This document shows, piece by piece, positions 18,694 to 26,784 of a DNA stretch of 50,199 nucleotides (position 1 is the stretch's first letter; each line of letters begins with the position of its first letter). Where the stretch lies: assembly GCA_029777935.1 (NCBI GenBank), contig JAKORH010000344.1, forward strand, positions 1-50,199, given 5' to 3'. Made by a program: the position numbers and the translations under genes. This DNA is from Pseudomonadota bacterium (GTDB taxonomy: Bacteria > Pseudomonadota > Gammaproteobacteria > Burkholderiales > Burkholderiaceae). Under the pieces are notes generated by a model. It was given only the letters and a program-made list of their open reading frames with translations. It had not been told where the DNA came from and searched no databases.

Positions 18694-20202
18694 ATGAACG
18701 CACGCATCGAGGTAAGACCGATCGAGGACATGCGCAGCTACATCGACGCCTGCGAGGCGCACGGCATGCTGCACCGGGTGAAGGCCGAGGTGGACTGGAA
18801 GTGGGAGCTGTGCCACGTCTCTAAGGTCAACGAGGAGCAGAAGGGCCCCGCCCTGCTGTACGAAAACGTCAAGGGCTACGACATTCCCGTGTTCACAAGC
18901 GCGTTCACGACGCCGCAGCGCCTCGCGATCGCGCTCGAGCAGGACCCGTCGCTGTCGATGAGCCAGCTTTCGAAGCGCTGGATGGAGCTCACGACCAAGC
19001 AGATGATCAAGCCGCGCTACGTCGACCGCGTGCCGGTGATGGAGAACGTGATCGAGGGCGAGGCGGTCGACCTCGAGAAGTTCCCCGTCCCGTGGTTCTA
19101 CCCGGACGACGGCGGCCGTTTCTTCGTCACCGCGGGCTATCTCGTCACGCGCGACCCGGACACCGGCTGGACCAACCTCGGCACGTATCGCTCGCAGCTT
19201 CTCGGCAAGAACATCCTCGGCTCGCAGATCATCAAGGGCAAGCACGGCGACATGCACATGAAGAAGTACCAGGAGCGCGGCGAGCTGATGCCCGCCGCAG
19301 CCGTCGTCGGCTGCGACCCGGTGCTGTTCCTCGCCGGCTCGACGCTGGTGAGCGCTCAGGTCGACGAGTACGACGTCGCCGGCGCGCTGCGCGGCCGCCC
19401 GGTGCCGGTGTTCAAGTCCGATCTGACGGGCCTGACACTGCCGGCGAACGCCGAGATCATCGCCGAGGGGTGGATCGATCCAAACGAACTGATGGACGAA
19501 GGTCCGTTCGGCGAATACACCGGGTACTACTCGGGCAACAAGGGCAAGGACTACCCGAAGCCCGTGCTGCGCGTGAAGCGCATCCTCCACCGCAACAAGC
19601 CGGTGTTCTGGGCGACGACGGTCGGCAAGCCGATCAACGACATCCACATGATCCAGTCGCTCAACCGCACGGCCACACTTTGGTACGACCTGGAGACGAT
19701 GAAGGTGCCCGGCGTGCAGAGCGTGTACATCCCGCCGGAAGCCTGCGGCCGCTTCTGGGTCGTCGTGTCGGTCAAGCAGATGTATCCCGGACACTCGAAC
19801 CACGTCGGCAACGCCGTCATCGCCAGCACGACCGGCCACTACGGCGTGAAGGGGGTCATCACGGTCGACCACGACATCGCGGCCGATGACTGGGACCGCA
19901 TCTGGTGGGCGCTCGCCACGCGCTTCGATCCGAAGCGCTCGGCGCAGATCATCGACCGCGGCCGCTCGACGCCGCTCGACCCGGGCCTGCCGATCGAGGC
20001 GCGCGAGATCACGAGCCGCATCCTGCTCGACGCCTGCACGCCGTTCGAGTGGAAGAACAAGCCGACCGAGATCTTCATGGACCGCGACGTGCTGCAGAAG
20101 GTGTCCGACCGCTGGAACGACTATGGCTTCGCGGGGACCAGCCCGGTCGCCGACATGATCCCGCGCCTGACGCGTCCGCAGGCGCCGAAGAAGTCGAAGT
20201 AG
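18694..20202 (+). CDS. UbiD-family prenyl-FMN-dependent aromatic (de)carboxylase, phenylphosphate carboxylase-like
   Basis: The 502-aa protein has the UbiD fold signatures. These are ENVKGYDIPVF near residue 55, the prenyl-FMN-binding and Arg-containing region YRSQLLGKNILGSQIIKGKH, and the catalytic segment DEGPFGEYTGYYSG (two Glu of the E-R-E triad). They are followed by PEACGRFWVVVSVKQMYPGHSNHVGN. Next to phenylphosphate synthase it should carboxylate the phenyl phosphate (or its analogue) at the para position to 4-hydroxybenzoate. In Thauera this step needs two UbiD-like subunits plus small gamma and delta subunits; only one UbiD is present in this window, which is the main oddity. The cofactor can be supplied by the UbiX at 23833-24438. 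Confidence 0.88.
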   Translation: MNARIEVRPIEDMRSYIDACEAHGMLHRVKAEVDWKWELCHVSKVNEEQKGPALLYENVKGYDIPVFTSAFTTPQRLAIALEQDPSLSMSQLSKRWMELTTKQMIKPRYVDRVPVMENVIEGEAVDLEKFPVPWFYPDDGGRFFVTAGYLVTRDPDTGWTNLGTYRSQLLGKNILGSQIIKGKHGDMHMKKYQERGELMPAAAVVGCDPVLFLAGSTLVSAQVDEYDVAGALRGRPVPVFKSDLTGLTLPANAEIIAEGWIDPNELMDEGPFGEYTGYYSGNKGKDYPKPVLRVKRILHRNKPVFWATTVGKPINDIHMIQSLNRTATLWYDLETMKVPGVQSVYIPPEACGRFWVVVSVKQMYPGHSNHVGNAVIASTTGHYGVKGVITVDHDIAADDWDRIWWALATRFDPKRSAQIIDRGRSTPLDPGLPIEAREITSRILLDACTPFEWKNKPTEIFMDRDVLQKVSDRWNDYGFAGTSPVADMIPRLTRPQAPKKSK

Positions 20203-20240
20203 CAAGAGATGTAGTCACGATGGCACAACAAGGAGGAAGA

Positions 20241-21137
20241 ATGGGAAATCGGAACTTTGCGAAGACGATCGCCGCGCTGGCATTGGCGGCGCTGCCGCTG
20301 TCCGCCATGGCGACGGAGGGCGGAAAGACCGCCTACCCGAACGGCGCGGAGGACTTCATGGTCGGCGCCGTGCCGCCGCCGGGCGACTACATCATCAACT
20401 ACCTGCTGAATTACCACGCCACGGACTTCAACGACAGCAACGGGAACAACATGATTCCCGGCTTCAAGCTCGATGTCTGGGCCGACGTGGTGCGCTGGAT
20501 TCACATCACCAACACCCAGATCCTCGGCGGCAACTACGGCTTCCACGTCTTCCTCCCGTTCATGAACGTCGACGTGACCGTGCCGGGCCCGCCGTCGAGC
20601 AGCAAGGCCGGCCTGGGCGACGTTCTCTTCTCGCCGTTCATCGTCTCGTGGCACCACTCGAAGAACCTGCACTCGGTGATGTCGCTGGTCGACATCTACG
20701 CGCCGACCGGCAGCTACGACAAGAACCGGCTCGCCAACACCAGCCTGCACTACTGGTCGTTCGAGCCGGTGTACGCAGTGTCGTACTTGTCGGACGAGGG
20801 CTGGGAAGGATCCGTCAAGTTCATGTACACGTTCAACAACAAGAACAACGCCACCGACTACAAGAGCGGCCAGGCGTTGCACTTCGACTACACGGTGGCG
20901 AAGCACTTCCCGGGCTGGGCGGCCGGCGTCGGCGGCTACTACTACACGCAGACGACCGGCGACAGCGGATCGGGCGCGCCTCCGGGCGGCTTCAAGGGCA
21001 AGGCGTTCGCCATCGGCCCGCAGCTGATGTTCGACGCCGGCAAGATGAAGGCGATCCTCAAGTACCAGTGGGAGTCCGAAACCGAGAACATGCCGAAGGG
21101 CAACCGGGCCTGGTTCAAGCTGATCGTGCCGCTGTAA
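20241..21137 (+). CDS. Outer-membrane protein of the phenol MetA/SphA type
   Basis: The 298-aa protein starts at ATG 20241, which has the strong site AAGGAGGA 2-9 bases upstream; another ATG at 20220 is in frame but has no ribosome site. Residues 1-24 are a signal peptide (MGNRNFAKTIAALALAALP then AMA). The mature chain has alternating aromatic beta-strand segments and ends in WFKLIVPL, with the pattern of the Phenol_MetA_deg/SphA outer-membrane family found in aromatic-degradation gene sets. It probably forms a beta-barrel channel for the aromatic substrate. It lies inside the operon, 38 bases after the UbiD-like gene. Confidence 0.85.
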   Translation: MGNRNFAKTIAALALAALPLSAMATEGGKTAYPNGAEDFMVGAVPPPGDYIINYLLNYHATDFNDSNGNNMIPGFKLDVWADVVRWIHITNTQILGGNYGFHVFLPFMNVDVTVPGPPSSSKAGLGDVLFSPFIVSWHHSKNLHSVMSLVDIYAPTGSYDKNRLANTSLHYWSFEPVYAVSYLSDEGWEGSVKFMYTFNNKNNATDYKSGQALHFDYTVAKHFPGWAAGVGGYYYTQTTGDSGSGAPPGGFKGKAFAIGPQLMFDAGKMKAILKYQWESETENMPKGNRAWFKLIVPL

Positions 21138-21158
21138 GCCGAAGGCAGCCGTCGGGCC

Positions 21159-22415
21159 ATGGCCTCGCGCAAGGGCATCGTCATCGTCTGCAATCTCGAC
21201 ACGCGCGGCGAGGAGATCGTCTTCGTCAAGGATCTGATCGCCGCGCGGGGTCACGAGCCGATCCTGCTCGACTTCAGCATGGAGGAGCCGCCGCCGTTCC
21301 CGGGCGACATCCGCACCGAGGACGTGGCAGCACGCGGCGGCCTGCCGATCGAGATCGTGCGCGAGAAGTATCGCTCCGACCGCGACACGGCGACGAACAA
21401 CCAGATCGCCGGGGCAGCCGCGATCGTCGACGAACTCGTGCGCGCCGGCCGCGTGCACGGAATCATCGGCATCGGCGGCGGCACGGCGACGCTGGTCGCG
21501 ACCTCGATCATGAAGCGGCTGCCGTTCGGCATGCCGAAGCTGATGGCCTCGCCGATGGCGGCGCACCCCGCGTACATCGACAAGTACGTGGGTACCCGCG
21601 ACATCACGATGCACCACACCGTGCTCGACATCGTGAAGATGAACCCGCTGCTGCGCGCGCAGATCGTCAACGCCGTCGGCGCGATCTGCGGCATGGTCGA
21701 GATGACGCAGGGCACCGAGATCCGCTTCGACCGTCCGTGCGTCGCGGTGTCGTCGTTCGGCTTCGGCGAGATGGCGGTGCAGGCGGCGCTCGGGATGCTG
21801 GAGGACGCGGGCTTCACGCCGATCGTCTGCCATGCGCAGGGCAAGGGCGACCGCGCCATGGAGGAAATGATCCGCGACGGCGTCTTCCACGGCGTGCTCG
21901 ATCTGTGCACAGGCGGCGTGATCGAGCACCTGTTCAAGGGCAACCGCGACCCGGGGCCCGATCGCCTGACGGCGGCTGCCGAGCGCGGCGTGCCGGCCGT
22001 CCTGGCGCCGTGCGGACTGGACATCCTGTCGTACGGCGGGCGTGCCGACATGCTCGAGAAGACCAGGGACCGGCCGCAGTACGTGCAGGACGCGCTGCGC
22101 GTGCAGGTCCGCACGACGGCCGACGAGCTGCGGCAGGCCGCCGACGTAATCGCCGCGCGGCTCAACCGCGCGCGCGGCGAGTGGACCTTCCTCGTGCCGC
22201 TGAAGGGCTGGTCGTCGCTCGACCGGGAAGGCCGGCCGATCTACGACCCTGCCGCCGATGCCGCGTTCGTCGCGCGGCTGAAGGAGCGGCTGGCGGACCC
22301 GGGCCGCGTGCGGGAAGTCGATCTGCACCTGTACACCCGCGAGTTCGCGCGAGTCGCGGTCGACGAATTCCTGAAGCTGTTTCAAGTCGCCAAGGCAGCG
22401 GCGCCGGTGTCATGA
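21159..22415 (+). CDS. Tm-1-like / UPF0261 family protein
   Basis: The 418-aa product has the UPF0261 signature: an N-terminal Rossmann-like half with GIVIVCNLDTRGEEIVFVKD and GIIGIGGGTATLVATSIMKR, and a second half with SSFGFGEMAVQAALGMLEDAGF and CTGGVIEHLF. The family is named for tomato Tm-1 and its N-terminal domain binds nucleotide in plants. Bacterial members often neighbour a TIM-barrel PEP-hydrolase-like gene; here that partner is absent and the gene is embedded in a phenylphosphate operon. Role unknown; a part in phosphoester or aryl-CoA handling is only a guess. Its stop overlaps the next start (ATGA). Confidence 0.85.
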   Translation: MASRKGIVIVCNLDTRGEEIVFVKDLIAARGHEPILLDFSMEEPPPFPGDIRTEDVAARGGLPIEIVREKYRSDRDTATNNQIAGAAAIVDELVRAGRVHGIIGIGGGTATLVATSIMKRLPFGMPKLMASPMAAHPAYIDKYVGTRDITMHHTVLDIVKMNPLLRAQIVNAVGAICGMVEMTQGTEIRFDRPCVAVSSFGFGEMAVQAALGMLEDAGFTPIVCHAQGKGDRAMEEMIRDGVFHGVLDLCTGGVIEHLFKGNRDPGPDRLTAAAERGVPAVLAPCGLDILSYGGRADMLEKTRDRPQYVQDALRVQVRTTADELRQAADVIAARLNRARGEWTFLVPLKGWSSLDREGRPIYDPAADAAFVARLKERLADPGRVREVDLHLYTREFARVAVDEFLKLFQVAKAAAPVS

Positions 22416-22957
22416 TCCGGTCGTGGTCGCTCGTCGCCTCCGAGCCCGTGTTCGACGCGGGACTGTTCCGCGTCACCCGCGACCGCACGCGCTCGCCGCG
22501 GACCGGCACCGACTGGGACTTCCACGTCGTGCACATGGTCGACTGGCTGATGGTCGTTCCGGTGACTGGCGATGGACGCCTGGTGCTGGTGAGGCAATAC
22601 CGCGCCGGCGCGAGAGAGACGGGACTCGAGTTGCCCGGGGGACTGCACGATGTCGCCGGCGAGCAGCCCGCCGAGGGCGCTGCGCGCGAGCTCACCGAGG
22701 AGACCGGATACGGCGGAGGAACGCTGACGCTGCTGGGCGTGCTGCGTCCGCAGCCGGCGCTGTTGTCGAATCGCCTGCACGTCTATCTCGCGCGCGACGT
22801 GGTCCGCCTGGTCGAACCGTGCGGCGATCCGAGCGAAGACATCGAGGTCGTGCTGATCGATCGGGACGAAGTGTGGGCGCGCATCGGCAGCGGAGAGATT
22901 TCCAACGCAATGACGGTCGCCGCATTGGCGCTCGCGCGCCTCGATGACTTCTACTGA
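22412..22957 (+). CDS. NUDIX hydrolase (ADP-ribose pyrophosphatase-like)
   Basis: The 181-aa protein carries the Nudix box around residues 70-92: GGLHDVAGEQPAEGAARELTEETGY, matching G-x5-E-x7-REUxEExGU with one extra residue in the first spacer. LVLVRQYRAGARETGLELPGG precedes it, the ADP-sugar type layout. The start ATG overlaps the Tm-1-like stop, so it is translationally coupled. A NUDIX enzyme in this operon might clear AMP-containing or ADP-ribose by-products; no direct evidence. A REP-like repeat follows the stop by 3 bases and probably ends or attenuates the first transcript. Confidence 0.88.
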   Translation: MIRSWSLVASEPVFDAGLFRVTRDRTRSPRTGTDWDFHVVHMVDWLMVVPVTGDGRLVLVRQYRAGARETGLELPGGLHDVAGEQPAEGAARELTEETGYGGGTLTLLGVLRPQPALLSNRLHVYLARDVVRLVEPCGDPSEDIEVVLIDRDEVWARIGSGEISNAMTVAALALARLDDFY

Positions 22958-22960
22958 GCT

Positions 22961-23065
22961 TTCGGAAAATGGTTGACGTTCTTCCTCACGGCGCTGTCAT
23001 CCCCGCGAAAGCGGGGATCCAGTGCCGTACGTCGAAAGACACCGGGTTCCCGCTTGCGCGGGAAC
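22961..23065. repeat. REP-like repeat with conserved leader and two hairpins
   Basis: Three bases after a stop codon runs TTCGGAAAATGG, TTGACGTTCTTCC, TCACGG, the same leader as at 12984. Hairpins follow: CCCCGC-GAAA-GCGGGG (23001-23016) and GTTCCCGC-TTGC-GCGGGAAC (23046-23065). It divides the ppsA-NUDIX run from the CBS-UbiX-TrpB run. A frame that reads through it into the CBS gene from 22973 is not used; the CBS domain starts at 23126. Confidence 0.78.
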
Positions 23066-23125
23066 GACGCTTTCCTGCGTGAGCGCCGTCATCCAGATGG
23101 CGAATGCGCGAAAGGTCAGCAAGCG

Positions 23126-23809
23126 ATGCTGGTACGAGACTGGATGCAGGCGAATCCGTTGACGGTCCCGAGCGATACGCTCGCGTCCGATGCGAAGCGC
23201 GTCATCGCCGAGAACAACCTGCATGCGCTGCCCGTGGTCGACCGCGGAAAGCTGTGCGGGCTGGTGACGCGCGCGAACATGCTGCGCGTCGGGCACTTCG
23301 TGCTGCGCACGCAGAATCCTGACGAGTACGATTTCTTCGCCACCCGGCTCAAGGTGAAGGACATCATGGTTCGCAATCCGGCGACCGTGCAGGCGAGCGA
23401 GACGATGCAGCAGTGCCTGCGCAAGGGGCGCGAGCTCGGCGTGGCGCAGTTTCCGGTGCTCGACGGCGACCGGCTGGTGGGAGTCATCTCGGCCAACGAG
23501 ATCTTCCAGCTCGCCGCTTACTGCATCGGTTCGTTCGAGCAGCCCGATGGCGTGACGCTCGCGCCGCTGAAGCTGGGCGCGGGCGTTCTCGGCCGGATCG
23601 CCAGCGTCGCGGAGAGTGCCGGCGCCGCGTTGCAGGCGCTGTATCCGATCGGACCCAGCGATCCCGCGCCGGACGACGGTTGTCCCGAGCGCAGGGTCAC
23701 GCTGCGCTTCCGGGCACGCGACGCCGGCGCCGTTGCGGCGGCCCTCGACGCCGCCGGATTCCGCGTGCTCGAATCGACGTTTCTCGAGCGACCGCCGCTG
23801 CCCGTCTGA
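23126..23809 (+). CDS. ppsC: Two-CBS-domain protein, third component of phenylphosphate synthase
   Basis: The 227-aa (about 24 kDa) protein has two CBS domains: residues 1-57 (MLVRDWMQANPLTVPSDTLASDAKRVI to HALPVVDRGKLCGLVTR) and about 75-132 (VKDIMVRNPATV to FPVLDGDRLVGVISANEIF). A C-terminal 80-residue part of the ACT/regulatory kind follows (RRVTLRFRARDAGAVAAALDAAGF). In the Thauera-type enzyme a 24-kDa CBS protein stimulates the alpha/beta subunits. The size, domain content and placement agree. The start ATG 23126 is chosen over a longer read-through frame because the domain begins there. It is separated from alpha and beta by four genes. Confidence 0.82.
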   Translation: MLVRDWMQANPLTVPSDTLASDAKRVIAENNLHALPVVDRGKLCGLVTRANMLRVGHFVLRTQNPDEYDFFATRLKVKDIMVRNPATVQASETMQQCLRKGRELGVAQFPVLDGDRLVGVISANEIFQLAAYCIGSFEQPDGVTLAPLKLGAGVLGRIASVAESAGAALQALYPIGPSDPAPDDGCPERRVTLRFRARDAGAVAAALDAAGFRVLESTFLERPPLPV

Positions 23810-23832
23810 CGAACCAACACCGAGGAGCCCCG

Positions 23833-24438
23833 ATGAGCCTGCCCCTGATCGTCGCGCTGACCGGCGCCAGCGGCGTGATCTATGGTGTCGAGATGCTGCG
23901 CGCGCTCAAGCGCCTCGGGCAGGAGACGCACGTCATCATCAGCGAAGCGGCGGCGATGAACCTCGCCATCGAGACCGACTGCAACATCGCCGAAGTGAAG
24001 GCGCTCGCGAGCGTCGTGTACTCCAACAAGGACGTCGGCGCAGCGGTGGCGAGCGGCTCGTTCCGCACGCGTGGCATGATCGTCGCGCCATGCACGATCA
24101 AGACGCTGTCGGCGATCGCCAACTCCTTCACGGCCAACCTCGTCGTGCGCGCGGCAGATGTCACGCTGAAGGAGCGGCGGCCGCTGGTGCTGATGGTGCG
24201 CGAGACGCCGCTGCACAAGGGCCATCTCGACCTGATGGCGCAGGCCGCGAGTTGCGGCGCCGTCATCCTGCCGCCGATGCCCGCCTTCTACCACAAGCCG
24301 GCGACGATCCTGGACATCATCCACCAGAGTATCGGCAAGGCACTCGACCAGGTGGGAATCGAGCACGACCTGTTCCAGCGCTGGAGCGGGCACGGGCACG
24401 GCGAGCCGGCAAGAGAAGCGCTGCGTGTCGCCAAATGA
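23833..24438 (+). CDS. UbiX-type flavin prenyltransferase
   Basis: The 201-aa flavoprotein has the family's FMN-binding start LIVALTGASGVIYGVEML, SGSFRTRGMIVAPCTIKTLSAIANSF, and the C-terminal MVRETPLHKGHLDLM with PPMPAFYHKP. UbiX makes prenyl-FMN from FMN and dimethylallyl phosphate and is needed to activate UbiD enzymes such as the one at 18694-20202. A GAGGAG site lies 5-11 bases before ATG 23833. It could also serve a ubiquinone UbiD elsewhere in the genome, but its place 23 bases after the CBS gene ties it to this pathway. Confidence 0.92.
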   Translation: MSLPLIVALTGASGVIYGVEMLRALKRLGQETHVIISEAAAMNLAIETDCNIAEVKALASVVYSNKDVGAAVASGSFRTRGMIVAPCTIKTLSAIANSFTANLVVRAADVTLKERRPLVLMVRETPLHKGHLDLMAQAASCGAVILPPMPAFYHKPATILDIIHQSIGKALDQVGIEHDLFQRWSGHGHGEPAREALRVAK

Positions 24439-24602
24439 CAGGAAGCCGCACCCGTTCCGGCGTTTCCCGGTTCGCACGTACGGCCCCCTCGGCGTCGCGC
24501 GCGCGTGCCATTCTCTGCGCAACGAATGCGGCGCCAGCGCGCTGAGCGCCGCCGCGTGCGACATCATCCTTCGACCCAACCGACTTTCCGAGGAGCAACG
24601 CC

Positions 24603-25967
24603 ATGAGCCAATACAAGTACCTGCTGGACGAAAGCCGGCTGCCCAAAGCCTGGTACAACATCAACGCCGACATGCCGGTGCCGCCGCAGCCGGTGCTGCA
24701 CCCGATGACGCTGCAGCCGGTCACGCCCGATTTCCTGAGCGTGCTCTTCCCGATGAACATCATCATGCAGGAGGTGAGCACCGAGCGGTGGATCGAGATT
24801 CCGCAGCCCGTGCGCGAGGTCTACAAGCTGTGGCGGCCGACGCCGATGTATCGCGCGCACCGGCTCGAGAAGATGCTCGATACGCCGGCTCACATCTACT
24901 ACAAGTACGAGGGCGTCTCGCCCGTCGGCTCGCACAAGCCGAACACCGCCGTTGCGCAGGCCTTCTACAACAAGGAGGCCGGCACCAAGGCGCTGACGAC
25001 CGAAACGGGCGCCGGGCAGTGGGGAAGCGCGCTCGCGATGGCCTGCAACTTCTTCGGCCTGCCGCTCGAGATCTTCATGGTGAAGGTGTCGTACCACCAG
25101 AAGCCGTACCGCCGCGTCATCATGCAGAACTTCGGCGCCGAGGTATACGCCAGTCCGACCAATCGCACGCAGTACGGCCGCTCGGTGCTCGAGAAGGACC
25201 CCGACAGCAACGGCTCGCTCGGCATGGCGATCTCGGAAGCGGTCGAGGTCGCTGCGACCTCCAACGGCGTGAAGAAGTACAGCCTCGGCTCCGTCCTCGG
25301 CCACGTGCTGATGCACCAGACCGTGATCGGCATCGAATCGCTGCAGCAGATGGAGATGGCCGGCGAGTATCCCGACATCGTGATCGCGTGCGCCGGCGGC
25401 GGGTCGAACTTCGCGGGCTTCACGTATCCGTTCCTGCACCGCAACTTCACCGAGAAGAAGGCAACACGCGTGATCGCGGCGGAGCCGGCGTCGTGCCCAT
25501 CGCTCACCAGGGGCCGCTACACGTTCGACTACGGGGACACGGCCGCGATGGCGCCGGTCATGAAGATGCACACGCTGGGGCACACGTTCATGCCGCCGGG
25601 CATCCACGCCGGCGGCCTGCGCTACCACGGCATGGCGGCGAGCGTGAGCGCGCTGGTCGACCACGGCGACATCGAGGGGCGCGCAGTCAAGCAGCTCGAG
25701 ACCTTCGACGCGGCAGTGCAGTTCTCGAAAGCAGAAGGCATCCTTCCCGCGCCCGAGTCGGCGCACGCCGTCGCCGTCGCGCGGCAGGAGGCGCTCCAGT
25801 GCAAGCGCGACGGTACGAAGAAGGTGATCGCCTTCTGCCTGTCCGGCCACGGGCACTTCGACATGATGGCGTACGACGCCTTCCACCAGGGCAAGCTGCA
25901 GGACTACGAATATCCGCAGGCGCTCGTCGACGAGGCGATGACCCATTTGCCGAAAGTGGCGGCGTAG
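24603..25967 (+). CDS. TrpB2-like PLP-dependent enzyme (tryptophan synthase beta homologue)
   Basis: The 454-aa protein has the TrpB2-type long N-terminus and the full active site: Lys112 in GSHKPNTA forms the PLP Schiff base, Glu134 in TETGAGQWG is the indole-positioning acid, and CAGGGSNFAG is the phosphate-binding loop. TrpB2 enzymes join indole (or other nucleophiles) to serine and often work without TrpA. No trpA or trp genes are nearby, and the gene follows a phenylphosphate/UbiX set by 164 bases with no recognisable terminator, so a housekeeping role is not obvious. GAGGAG lies 6-11 bases before the ATG. Confidence 0.9.
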   Translation: MSQYKYLLDESRLPKAWYNINADMPVPPQPVLHPMTLQPVTPDFLSVLFPMNIIMQEVSTERWIEIPQPVREVYKLWRPTPMYRAHRLEKMLDTPAHIYYKYEGVSPVGSHKPNTAVAQAFYNKEAGTKALTTETGAGQWGSALAMACNFFGLPLEIFMVKVSYHQKPYRRVIMQNFGAEVYASPTNRTQYGRSVLEKDPDSNGSLGMAISEAVEVAATSNGVKKYSLGSVLGHVLMHQTVIGIESLQQMEMAGEYPDIVIACAGGGSNFAGFTYPFLHRNFTEKKATRVIAAEPASCPSLTRGRYTFDYGDTAAMAPVMKMHTLGHTFMPPGIHAGGLRYHGMAASVSALVDHGDIEGRAVKQLETFDAAVQFSKAEGILPAPESAHAVAVARQEALQCKRDGTKKVIAFCLSGHGHFDMMAYDAFHQGKLQDYEYPQALVDEAMTHLPKVAA

Positions 25968-25980
25968 GCTGTCCCGCGCG

Positions 25981-26119
25981 CGGCGTCGAGACGCCGCGCG
26001 CGGGCAGCTTGATTACCTTGCGCGCCCGGTAGAGACGATCGCGCCGGGCGGATTCCGGGTGTATGTCGAACGCGCCGCGCTCGACGAACCACCCTGGCTG
26101 ATGAACCGGGGCAGTGTCT
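25981..26119 (+). pseudogene. Remnant of the TldE/PmbA-like gene
   Basis: This stretch is colinear, without gaps, with 11920-12058 of the TldE-like gene. Frame 1 gives RRRDAARGQLDYLARPVETI and APGGFRVYVERAALDE, against LDAAREQLDYLARPVKTI and APGEYRAYVAPAALDE in the intact gene. The similarity stops at both ends and there is no start codon. It is a diverged duplicate or the scar of a second copy, and lies about 500 bp outside the island boundary at 26629. Confidence 0.8.
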
Positions 26120-26205
26120 TAGCGCGGCTTTCCGCACGAATCGCGAATCCGGTTGGCCCCCACCGGGCGACGTCATTCGGTGCGGTCGGCGCGATCCAGA
26201 TCGCG

Positions 26206-26629
26206 TCAGGTCTCGGAATACGCCACGCTCCGACCGAGATGCTCCACGAACGGTCCAAAGTCGCGGTCGGCATGCAAGAGCGTCAGCCCATCTTCGATGC
26301 AGCGCGTCGCGATCAGCGTGTCTATAGTCTTGCGTATCGTGATGCCCTTCGCGCGGAGGACCTGATAGTTGTCAGAGGCCCTGAGAGCCAGGCCGTAGCC
26401 GCACAGATCAATGTGGGTGAACGCCTCGAATGTCCCCTTCACCAACTTGTACTCTCGGCCGTTGCGAACTCCCTGCAAGACCTCCGCTGCGATCAGGTCG
26501 CCAACAGCCAATCGGCTCCGACCGAGCATCGCGTCCAGCAGAGCTACCTGTGGGGTGTCGGCGCTGCGGAAGTAGTCGATCAAGACTGTGGAGTCGACCA
26601 GTTCACAGCAGCCAGCAGGGCGAAGTCCA
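26206..26629 (-). pseudogene. vapC: vapC-type PIN toxin, 5' end cut off by the island
   Basis: The minus-strand frame encodes a near-complete PIN-domain ribonuclease. The acidic residues are in LVDSTVLIDYF, AAEVLQG, KTIDTLIATRCI and HADRDFGPF, ending SVAYSET at 26206. No ATG, GTG or TTG is properly placed at its start; the frame only runs on into unrelated sequence. The first codons before LVDS (GLRPAGCCE) are preserved down to the 8-bp repeat at 26622-26629. The matching ATG-ATT lies at 41253-41258 beside vapB, 14.6 kb away, so this is the downstream half of a split gene. It is unlikely to be translated now. Confidence 0.8.
26622..26629. repeat. 8-bp direct repeat GAAGTCCA, island boundary copy 1
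   Basis: GAAGTCCA occurs here within the vapC 5' region and again at 41246-41253 in the vapB tail. Joining the two outer flanks at one copy restores both genes in frame. It therefore looks like a target-site duplication or crossover sequence. Confidence 0.65.
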
Positions 26630-26784
26630 CGCGCCTGTGGTCCCCGACTGATTCCATCAACTCCCCGATGGTGCACGCCACGCGCCGCGCCCCCGTTCGG
26701 GATGGCTCTTGGGGAACCGGATGAGCGGGTTCGACCTCCTGTAGGTAGCTGCCAGAGCGCATCGAGGCGTAGATTCCTATCGCC

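Noticed and set aside
20121..22385. A 754-codon minus-strand open frame
   Set aside because: It mirrors the porin and Tm-1-like genes, has a repetitive composition rich in His, Arg and Val, and no motif.
22973..23125. A longer N-terminus for the CBS protein
   Set aside because: The frame is open through the REP hairpins, but the CBS domain begins at 23126 and the extra residues are low-complexity repeat translation.
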